Of a DNA stretch of 64,000 nt, positions 57,507 to 64,000 are shown one piece after another. Positions within the stretch are counted from its first letter, which is position 1; each line of letters begins with the position of its first letter. The translations under genes were made by a program, and so were the position numbers. A model generated the notes under the pieces. That model worked only from the letters and a program-made list of their open reading frames with translations. It had not been told where the DNA came from and did no database searches. The stretch is taken from positions 8,679,001-8,743,000 of the forward strand of contig NZ_CP130630.1 of the NCBI RefSeq assembly GCF_030551255.1, written 5' to 3'. The stretch comes from Streptomyces sp. NL15-2K (GTDB taxonomy: Bacteria > Actinomycetota > Actinomycetes > Streptomycetales > Streptomycetaceae).

Positions 57507-60479
57507 ATGGTGAGTGCGCAGTACGAGTTCAAGATCTTGGGGCCGCTCGAGGTGCGGCGCGACGGGCAGCCGGTGCGCATCGGCGCAGCCAAAGTCCGGC
57601 TGCTGCTGGCTGCGTTGCTCGCCGAGGCCAATCAAGTAGTCACCGTGGAAACGCTGGTGAACCGGCTGTGGGGCGAAAAGCCGCCCAGCCGAGCGCGCAA
57701 CACGCTGCAGAACTACGTCCTGCGCCTGCGTCGCGCGCTCGACTGTCCAGCGGGCGGTGCCCCCGTGCACACCCGCCCCCACGGGTACGTGATCGAGACG
57801 GCCCCTGACACTCTGGACCTGCACCGTTTCGCCGCCCTCGTCCGCCAGGGCCGTACGGCTCTCGAGGAGGGCGCGGCGGCGCGCGCGGCCCCTCTGCTGC
57901 GAGAGGCCCTGGGTCTGTGGCGGGGAGCGCCGTTGTCCGACCTGCCCGCGCACCTCCTCCAGGGCGTCGTACCGGCACTGGACGAACGGCGGTTGGACGC
58001 CATGGAGTTGCGGATCGACGCGGATCTGGCCCTTGGCCGGGCCGCCGACGTCCTCCCGGAACTGCGTGGACTCATCGAGGAGCACCCGCTGCGCGAGCAT
58101 TTCTGGGCGCAGCGGATGCTCGCGCTTTTCCGCTGCGGACGACAGGGCGAGGCGCTGGAGTGCTACCGCGTGGTGACCGCGTTGCTCGCCGAAGAGCTGG
58201 GCGTCGCTCCCGGGGCCGGGCTGCGGCAGCTCCACCAGCGGCTGCTGGCCGCAGCCCCGGACCTGGACGAGGTACGGAGAGGGAAGACGGCCCGGCTGGC
58301 CAGGGAGGGCGATCTGCCGGTCGAGATGACGACGTTCGTCGGCCGCGAAGCCCAATTGGCCCAGGTGCGCGCCCTGTTGGGGTCCGCTCGGCTCGTCACC
58401 CTCACCGGAGTGGGCGGTGTCGGCAAGACGCGGCTCGCGCTGCGGGCCGCCGCGGACATCGCATCGTCCTTCGCCGACGGGGTCCGGCTCGCGGACCTTG
58501 CCCCGCTGAGCGACGCGGACCTCCTCGACCGGGCCGTCTCTGAAGCGCTCGGACTGCGTGACCAGTCGGCGCGGCCCGCCGCGGACACCGTCGTCGGCCA
58601 TCTGCGCGACCGGCGCCTGCTGCTGGTGCTCGACAACTGCGAACACCTGGTGGAGCCGGTCGCCGCGCTGGTACTGAGGCTGGCCCGCGCGGCCCCCGGA
58701 CTGCGCGTCCTGGCTACGAGCCGACAGCGTCTGGGAGTGCCGGGTGAGCACGTGCTGACGGTGCCCTCGCTCACTCTGCCGGGCGCGGACGTCCATGCCA
58801 ACGGCACCGTTTGCCCCGAAGTCGAAGCCGAAGCCGGTGCCGACGACCCGCTCAGCCGCTTCGAGGCCGTGAGGCTGCTCGTGGACCGTGCCTCCGGCTC
58901 GGCCCCGGCCTTCCGGCTCACCGCCCGCAACCGTGCCGCGGTCGCCCAGCTGTGCCGACGGCTCGACGGCATTCCGCTCGCCATCGAACTCGCGGCGGTA
59001 CGGCTGAGCGCGATCACGGCGGAAGAGATGCTGGAGCGCCTCGACGACAGGTTCCGCCTGTTGTCCGTGCCGCAGATGCGTACGTCGACCCGCTACCGGC
59101 AGACCCTTCGCGGCGTCGTCGACTGGAGCTACGACCTTTGCACCGAGGGGGAACGCTTGCTCTGGAACCGGCTGTCCGTCTTCTCTGGCGGCTTCGACCT
59201 GGAAGCGGCGGAATCGGTCTGCGCGGGCGAGGGCGTAGCCCGCGAGGATGTACTGAACGTGCTGGCGGGGCTGGTGGACAAGTCGATCGTGGTGGTCAAC
59301 AGTTCTGGCGACCGCGCCCGGTACATCATGCTGGAGACCATCCGGCAGTACGGCCAGCAGCGGCTCGATGAGACGGGCTGCACGGTGCGGCTGCGTGTCC
59401 GGCACAGCGAGTACTACCGTGCGACGGCCGTACGGGCCGGCCGCGAGTGGTGCGGGCCGCGTGAAGTCGACTGGCTGATTCGGCTGCGCACCGAACTGCC
59501 CAACCTCCGGGCCGCCCTCGACTACTGCGCCACGCGGCAGGACCGGGTCGGGGCCGGAGTCGAGATCGCCGTCAACCTGGCTCGCACGCGGTGCTGGTTC
59601 TTCAGCAGCACGCTGGGGGAGGGGCGGCACTGGCTGGAACGCCTGCTGGGCCCCGGTCCGGATGGACCACACGCGCTGGCCGGACCGAATTCGGCGGACG
59701 CCGCGGTGGCAGGGGCGCCGGCGCTGGTCGCCGGGGCGCTGGCGATGAAGGCGTGGATCGCGCTGTGCCAGGGAGACAACCCCGCCGCCGAGACGTTCCT
59801 GGCCGAATGCCGCGCTGTGGCCCACGATCTGCCGGACGGCGCGTCGGCGGCGCCGGTGACGTACATCGAGGGAGCGCACGCCATGCTCGTACGAGGTGAT
59901 CCGTCCTCCGTCGCACTGCTGGGCGAGGCGCGGGAGCGGTTCCACGCGGTCGGGCAGGGTGGGGATGCTCATATGGCGACGATGCTGTGGGCCATGGCGG
60001 AGGCGTTCTTCGGCACCGGCACCTCGGCCCGGGCGGTGCGTGACGTGTACGTCGCCGAGGCCGAGGCGAGTGGCGCTGAATGGGCCCGCACCTGGGCCCA
60101 GTGGTGCACGGGGCTCGTGGAGTTGCGGCACGGCGAAGCGGAGGGGGCCCTGGCCCCCCTGCGTGAGGCTCTGGCACGGCAACGGAGTATCGGGGACAGC
60201 TGGGGACCGGTCTGGGGCCTGGAGACGCTGGCCTGGGCGGTGGCGGCCACCGGCGACTGCACCCGGGCTGCATGGCTCCTGGGCGCCGCCCACCGCATGC
60301 GGCAGGAGACGGGTGTGGCGCTGATCGGTCTGCGCCCGTTCCACGAGGCGCACCTCACTGCCGAGCGCCGGGTACGCGCGTCCCTGGGCGCCGAGGAGTA
60401 CACCGCGGGCTGGTCCCGGGGGGCGTCTGCTGAGGACGGTCTGCGACTCGCACTTGACGAGGGGGAGTTTCGGGTGTGA
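57507..60479 (+). CDS. SARP-family regulator with NB-ARC and C-terminal helical repeats (AfsR-like)
   Basis: 990 aa. An N-terminal OmpR-like winged helix (about 8-95: FKILGPLEVRRDG, VNRLWGEKPPSRARNTLQNYVLRLRR) and BTAD domain (about 100-245) define SARPs. An NB-ARC/STAND ATPase follows, with Walker A GVGGVGKTR near 300 and LLVLDNCEH as Walker B; then a TPR-like helical C-terminus (about 620-990). SARPs activate antibiotic clusters; the STAND part gates activity by ATP and a ligand. It is divergent from the prenyltransferase-tnaA operon, so cluster-situated. The start is ATG 57507, or GTG 57510 behind GGGGGA. Confidence 0.9.
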   Translation: MVSAQYEFKILGPLEVRRDGQPVRIGAAKVRLLLAALLAEANQVVTVETLVNRLWGEKPPSRARNTLQNYVLRLRRALDCPAGGAPVHTRPHGYVIETAPDTLDLHRFAALVRQGRTALEEGAAARAAPLLREALGLWRGAPLSDLPAHLLQGVVPALDERRLDAMELRIDADLALGRAADVLPELRGLIEEHPLREHFWAQRMLALFRCGRQGEALECYRVVTALLAEELGVAPGAGLRQLHQRLLAAAPDLDEVRRGKTARLAREGDLPVEMTTFVGREAQLAQVRALLGSARLVTLTGVGGVGKTRLALRAAADIASSFADGVRLADLAPLSDADLLDRAVSEALGLRDQSARPAADTVVGHLRDRRLLLVLDNCEHLVEPVAALVLRLARAAPGLRVLATSRQRLGVPGEHVLTVPSLTLPGADVHANGTVCPEVEAEAGADDPLSRFEAVRLLVDRASGSAPAFRLTARNRAAVAQLCRRLDGIPLAIELAAVRLSAITAEEMLERLDDRFRLLSVPQMRTSTRYRQTLRGVVDWSYDLCTEGERLLWNRLSVFSGGFDLEAAESVCAGEGVAREDVLNVLAGLVDKSIVVVNSSGDRARYIMLETIRQYGQQRLDETGCTVRLRVRHSEYYRATAVRAGREWCGPREVDWLIRLRTELPNLRAALDYCATRQDRVGAGVEIAVNLARTRCWFFSSTLGEGRHWLERLLGPGPDGPHALAGPNSADAAVAGAPALVAGALAMKAWIALCQGDNPAAETFLAECRAVAHDLPDGASAAPVTYIEGAHAMLVRGDPSSVALLGEARERFHAVGQGGDAHMATMLWAMAEAFFGTGTSARAVRDVYVAEAEASGAEWARTWAQWCTGLVELRHGEAEGALAPLREALARQRSIGDSWGPVWGLETLAWAVAATGDCTRAAWLLGAAHRMRQETGVALIGLRPFHEAHLTAERRVRASLGAEEYTAGWSRGASAEDGLRLALDEGEFRV

Positions 60480-60686
60480 CGGAGGCGCGGTCAGGCGAGG
60501 GCATCAGGGTTGGGCCCTGAACGGCGGTCCCCGAGCCCTGCCCCCGCTGCCGCCGGGGTGCGGTTCTCCCCGGCAGACCACTGGAAACCTGCAAGCCTGT
60601 GGAGCGATCCTCTTCCGCATGGAGATCGCCCCCCCAGTGGCAGTCTCTGCTCGCAGTGTCGGATGGCTCTCTCCAACCCCATAGGG

Positions 60687-60706
60687 TGACGCTCGATTGA
60701 CGCTCC
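60687..60706 (+). repeat. TGACGCTC repeats, site 3
   Basis: TGACGCTCGA at 60687 and TTGACGCTCC at 60697, ten bases apart, 86 bases before att-like copy C. Confidence 0.5.
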
Positions 60707-60791
60707 GGTTACTGACCACCGGCCCGCTGGACTCTGGAAACCTCGGCTGACCTGCAGTTTCTTACGGGAGTTTGCTGCGTGACGTGTTTTC

Positions 60792-60865
60792 TATGACGCA
60801 TCATGTGGGGTGCGTGGCGATCCTTGAGCCGGTGGCTAAGGGCGCCTGACCTGCCGTTACTCCGG
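60792..60865 (+). repeat. Att-like copy C
   Basis: 60792-60849 is the third 58-base copy of the methyltransferase 3' end, still in frame (MTHHVGCVAILEPVAKGA then TGA). The first 17 bases are identical to copy A, and similarity continues about 15 bases past the stop. Confidence 0.75.
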
Positions 60866-60976
60866 ATATGTGTAGGTTCGCGCCACCGTCGTCATATCGT
60901 GCTGCGCTGACCTGTGGCTCTTGTTCGTGTCTCACGTGATGTCCCAGGGTCTGCGTCTCAGCTCGATGACATTTCC

Positions 60977-61507
60977 TCAGGCCGCGTCGCTCTGCTCGCC
61001 CTGCTCCCAGGTCTGATCGAACCAGGTGATGAAGTCCTTCACGGTTCCGACCCGGGCGATGCGCTCGTGGATGGCACGCTGATCATGGCCGGGGAGAAAG
61101 TCTCCGCGGTTGATCGGCTTGCCGCATCCGCAGCTGCACTCCCGGTTGTCCAAGGGGGAGTTGAAGTAGGTGATGGGGTTCTGCTGGGCGCCGTTCGGGG
61201 CGGGCTTGCCGACATAGTGGTCGTGGACCGGGTGGGCGGGCCCGAGAATGCGGCCTTCGAACGCGCGTCGCCCATGGGGAGTGTCGACGACGCGGTCGAT
61301 CTCGATGGCCTGGCGGATGATCCCACCACCACTGACGGCGGCGAAGCGTTCTCGTTCGACGCGTTCTCCGGGCATCACCCAGGTTCCTCGGGCAATCTCG
61401 TGGAGCTGTCGGTCAGACAGTCCGTCGGTCCAACCGATCTGCGATCGCCCGAAGGGGGCCCGGGCTGGGTCGACGTCCTTCTTCTTGCCCAGGGTGATCT
61501 GAATCAT
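60977..61507 (-). CDS. Unrecognised protein with Cys cluster, 176 aa
   Basis: Starts MIQITLGKKKDVDPARAPFG at ATG 61507, with a textbook GGAGG six bases upstream. The N-terminal half looks helical with a possible helix-turn-helix (GLSDRQLHEIARGTWVMPGERVERERFAAV). The C-terminal half has a compact Cys/His group (ECSCGCGKPINRGDFLPGHDQRAIHERIARVG) that looks like a zinc site, followed by an acidic Trp-rich tail (DFITWFDQTWEQGEQ). I do not recognise the family. Its place just outside copy C in a junk-rich accessory region suggests mobile-element cargo. It is not obviously an HNH nuclease. Confidence 0.65.
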   Translation of the reverse strand: MIQITLGKKKDVDPARAPFGRSQIGWTDGLSDRQLHEIARGTWVMPGERVERERFAAVSGGGIIRQAIEIDRVVDTPHGRRAFEGRILGPAHPVHDHYVGKPAPNGAQQNPITYFNSPLDNRECSCGCGKPINRGDFLPGHDQRAIHERIARVGTVKDFITWFDQTWEQGEQSDAA

Positions 61508-61635
61508 TGCACCTCCTTGAGACCAGCCCTTAACGGGGCCGATGGGTCTAAGGCAGCCGAGCGAGGCAAGACCTTCAATCTCCCTTGAGACGGGGTCTCG
61601 TTGTATCTCGCAAACGGTCGTGCCCCGCGGTTAGA

Positions 61636-61888
61636 GCGAACGCAGTACGGCACGGGCGGGTTCGAGGGCGCAGTTTTCCGCGTCCGGCTGGTGCTGGAGG
61701 AAAGCGTCGTGTGCGTGGCAGTGCTGGACGCGCGCGTGGAGCGGCGGCCGGTGCCGTCGGAGGAGAAGCCGGACGAGGGTGGTCCGGGTCTGGTGATTGT
61801 CGAGGCGCTGGCGGAGAAGTGGGAAGTGAGGCTCCGGCTGGGTGGGGCGCACAAGACCGTCTGGGCCGAGGGTCTCACTTCCCTAAGC
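61636..61888 (+). pseudogene. HATPase (anti-sigma/SpoIIAB-like) remnant 1
   Basis: The N-box stretch ANAVRHG is readable at 61636-61656 in one frame. An extra T in the run 61674-61677 then shifts the rest (FRVRLVLEESVVCVAVLDARVERRP, GGPGLVIVEALAEKWEVR, KTVWAE) into the next frame. The N-terminal third is missing. Streptomyces encodes many such short ATP-binding proteins; this one is dead. Confidence 0.7.
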
Positions 61889-62224
61889 GTGACAAACTGT
61901 CACGCCCCGGTGTGCGTGTGGGCGGCCCACAGGGTGGGTGAGCTGACCGCCAACGCCGTACGGCACGGCCATGTCCCCAGCCGGGACTTCCATCTGCTCC
62001 TGCATGTGATCGCACCCTCCCGGACGGTCAGGATCGAGGTCACCGACACCCGTACCGACCAGACGCCGCCCGGCCCGGAGGCGCTGCACGCCGCCGGTGC
62101 CGAGGACACCGGCGGCCGAGGGTTGCTCCTCGTCGCGGCGCTCGCCACCCGCTGGGGCTGGCACCTCCGGTCCGAAGGGCCGGGCAAGACGGTGTGGGCG
62201 GAGTGCGCCATGGAAGCGCCTTGA
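61889..62224 (+). pseudogene. HATPase remnant 2, fused in frame to remnant 1
   Basis: It encodes VGELTANAVRHGHVPSRDFHLLL (N box), VRIEVTDTR (G1 box), GGRGLLLVAALATRWGWHL and KTVWAECA, a complete C-terminal two thirds of the same family. It lacks the usual ~40-residue N-terminus and has no own start. Its frame is continuous with the second part of remnant 1, so a 61601-62224 reading frame exists. A fused product is possible but likely meaningless. Confidence 0.65.
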
Positions 62225-62352
62225 TGTATCCCCGGCTGAGTCGGGAGGAATTCGGAGAGTATTCCTGGACTGAATGACTTACCTGGAGTCGAAAGACAAA
62301 GGGGACCGTAGCATGTCAGGAAAGCGGTGGCCGGGTCCAGGTATCAGGGACG

Positions 62353-62734
62353 GTGTGCCGCGAGGCCCGCGCGATACGGCGAAAGCTGGATTGCCTGAAC
62401 CCCAATCTCCAGTCGATTAAAATACGGATCCGCCGGAATGATACCCGAAACCGGCGCTGCCTCCTGCGTCGGTGACTTCTGCCAGCCGACGCAACTCCGG
62501 GAGCCAGGACGATTCCCAGCGAGGGCATTCAAGGAGATGAGTGGGGCGCCTAAGTCGCGCTAGACACGTACATCAAGACGAACCATGGGATCACCTAAAG
62601 GGCGCGAGCCCCATGGTGACGGAGTGTCCGTAGTAGTCGCAGGGGTAACGGCCTGCCGTGGGGTCCGGGAGAGCCGGAATCAGGGCGAAGGGACACAGGT
62701 GACATGGGATCCACAAGACCGGAAGGTATGCGTA
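62353..62734 (+). ncRNA. Group II intron 5' RNA domains (5' end uncertain)
   Basis: The 380-500 bases before the reverse transcriptase are non-coding and contain the conserved-looking GGAGTGTCCGTAGTAGTCGC block (62616-62635), typical of group II intron domain III. Group II introns begin GTGYG; GTGTG at 62353 is the best candidate, but an earlier start between 62230 and 62350 is possible. The region 62225-62352 shows no gene. Confidence 0.5.
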
Positions 62735-64000
62735 ATGCAGACTGCCGAAGCGGTACTTGAAATCCTCCGTGAACGCGGCAGGCGGAACCTGCCGTGCAAC
62801 GAGCTCTATCGACAGATGTTCAACCCGCAGTTGTATCTCCTGGCCCACGGCCGCATCTACTCCAACCAGGGAGCGATGACACCCGGGGCCACGGGCGAAA
62901 CCGCAGACGGCATGTCCCTGGAAAAGATCGGAAGCATCATCGATGCGTTACGCCACGAGCGGTTCCGCTTCAAACCGGTCAAGCGGGTCCTCATCCCGAA
63001 AAGGAACGGTAAGACGAGGCCGCTGGGCCTGCCGCCATGGACGGACAAGCTGGTGGGCGAGGTGATGCGCCTCCTCCTGGAGGCATACTTCGAGCCCCGG
63101 TTCTCCGACCACTCACACGGTTTCCGTCCCCGACGGGGCTGCCACACCGCACTGAGCGAGGTGGCACGCACCTGGACCGGGACAACATGGTTCATCGAGG
63201 GAGACATCGCCAAGTGCTTCGACTCACTAGACCATCAAGTGATGCTCGAAACCCTGGGCGAAAAGATCCACGACAACCGGTTCCTGCGGCTCGTGCACAA
63301 CATGCTCAAAGCCGGATACCTGGAAGACTGGACCTGGAACGCGACGCTCAGCGGCACGCCGCAAGGCGGGGTTTTATCCCCGGTCCTGTCCAACATCTAT
63401 CTGCACAAACTGGACGTCTTTGTCGAGACAGTTCTCATGCCGGAATACACCCGTGGGAAACTCAGGGCGAGAAACCCTGAATACCGCCGGGTCGAAGCGG
63501 CTGTCCAGCGAGCACGCTGGCGCGAAGACCGCGCCGAAGTGCGCGCCCTGCGCAAGCGGCTGCACACCCTCCCGAGCCAGGACATGTCCGACCCGGGATA
63601 CCGCCGCCTGCGCTACGTGCGATACGCCGACGACACCCTCATCGGGTTCACCGGACCCAAGGCCGAAGCCGAAGAAATCAAACAGCGACTGGCCCAGTTC
63701 CTTCGAGACGACCTCAAGCTGGAACTTTCCCAGGAAAAGACGCTGATCACCCACGCCAGAACCGGCGCGGCACGATTCCTCGGATATGAGATCACCGTCC
63801 GCAGGGACGACCGCAGATCGGAACGGAAAAGAGGCCGCCGGCGACAGCGCCGGTCGACCAACGGAACCGTTGCGCTGCACGTCCCCAAGGACGTGATCAA
63901 GGCCAAATGTGCCCCATACCTGGAACGCGGAAAACCCGCGCGACAGCCCTCGATGCTTCACTACGACGACTACACGCTCGTCAACATCTACGGCGCCAGG
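62735..64000 (+). CDS. ltrA: Group II intron reverse transcriptase/maturase (partial, runs off window)
   Basis: 422 codons are visible. ATG 62735 follows GGAAGG by eight bases. RT domains in order: RVLIPKRNGKTRPLG, EAYFEPRFSDHSHGFRPRRGCHTAL, FIEGDIAKCFDS (first catalytic Asp), GTPQGGVLSPVLSNIYL, RYVRYADDTLIGF (YADD catalytic pair), GYEITVRR. This is a group II intron-encoded protein; the X/maturase and any En domain lie beyond the window. An Arg/Glu-rich spacer sits between the PQGG and YADD domains. No frameshift is seen, so the intron may be active. Confidence 0.95.
   Translation, partial: MQTAEAVLEILRERGRRNLPCNELYRQMFNPQLYLLAHGRIYSNQGAMTPGATGETADGMSLEKIGSIIDALRHERFRFKPVKRVLIPKRNGKTRPLGLPPWTDKLVGEVMRLLLEAYFEPRFSDHSHGFRPRRGCHTALSEVARTWTGTTWFIEGDIAKCFDSLDHQVMLETLGEKIHDNRFLRLVHNMLKAGYLEDWTWNATLSGTPQGGVLSPVLSNIYLHKLDVFVETVLMPEYTRGKLRARNPEYRRVEAAVQRARWREDRAEVRALRKRLHTLPSQDMSDPGYRRLRYVRYADDTLIGFTGPKAEAEEIKQRLAQFLRDDLKLELSQEKTLITHARTGAARFLGYEITVRRDDRRSERKRGRRRQRRSTNGTVALHVPKDVIKAKCAPYLERGKPARQPSMLHYDDYTLVNIYGAR

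Larger units (their letters stand above)
60480..60976. other. Non-coding junction region with att-like copy C
   Basis: No gene is seen. It contains the TGACGCTC direct repeat pair (60687-60706) and att-like copy C (60792-60865). I see no terminator hairpin of note directly after the SARP gene. Confidence 0.6.

Noticed and set aside
57468..60353. A 961-aa open frame opposite the SARP gene
   Set aside because: Shadow frame. The plus-strand SARP has clear domains and codon bias.
62203..62215. GTGCGCC as the group II intron 5' end
   Set aside because: It lies inside the conserved KTVWAECA coding end of the HATPase remnant, so the motif is explained by coding. A later GTGTG is preferred.

Overview
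The window reads as chromosomal DNA of a Streptomyces or very close relative. It has very high GC with strong third-position GC bias, many GTG and TTG starts, and Streptomyces marker genes (sepH, cutRS, a DUF3710/DUF3093/DUF3159 neighbourhood, a SARP regulator). From memory, the order parC - M16 pair - M23 - GntR - ptsH - patA - tdk ... sepH ... hemH - cutRS - dut - kdpDE follows the conserved core of S. coelicolor. No tRNA, rRNA or CRISPR array was seen.

Region 1-45.5 kb is mostly core. From left to right it holds: the end of a sensor kinase; a sucrase/ferredoxin-like gene under a near-perfect iron box; an accessory patch (1.2-3.1 kb) with a DUF6082 protein, a new-looking 48-aa ORF and structured repeats; a COG0523 GTPase convergent with parC, with a 241-bp palindromic element exactly between their stop codons; an M16 protease pair; a c-di-AMP (ydaO-type) riboswitch driving an M23 cell-wall hydrolase; GntR and HPr; a PatA-like acetyltransferase carrying an in-frame dispersed repeat; thymidine kinase; sulfurtransferase; sepH; an oxidase/MFS pair; ferrochelatase and IMPase; cutRS; a DUF4193-dut-DUF3710 block; an ABC ATPase; kdpDE; an IS30 element; two TrkA proteins, a 31-aa membrane peptide and a divergent KimA-like K+ transporter; and an RlmD/TrmA-type RNA m5U methyltransferase.

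Region 45.4-64 kb is accessory. The last 58 bases of the methyltransferase gene recur, without indels and each still encoding a plausible C-terminus and stop, at 54.23 kb and 60.79 kb. These copies look like degenerate attachment sites. They cut the region into stacked segments with no integrase gene in view. Each copy has tandem ~10-bp TGACGCTC repeats nearby, and part of an AbiEii gene next to copy A recurs next to copy B. Segment A-B carries a frameshifted AbiE-type system, an ArsR-like regulator divergent from an S15/CocE hydrolase - CapA phosphoesterase - AbgT transporter operon, and a deletion junction between truncated lacI and asparaginase genes. Segment B-C carries a compact prenylindole cluster: a DMATS-type tryptophan prenyltransferase translationally coupled to a tryptophanase, with a divergent 990-aa SARP-NB-ARC regulator. 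Beyond C are a small Cys-rich unknown protein, two decayed HATPase remnants fused in frame, and a group II intron whose reverse transcriptase runs off the window.

Two themes stand out. Potassium and c-di-AMP functions are concentrated here (riboswitch-M23, kdpDE, TrkA pair, KimA-like transporter). The 3' end of the methyltransferase gene behaves like a repeatedly used insertion site. All identities come from reading motifs; no database search was possible.
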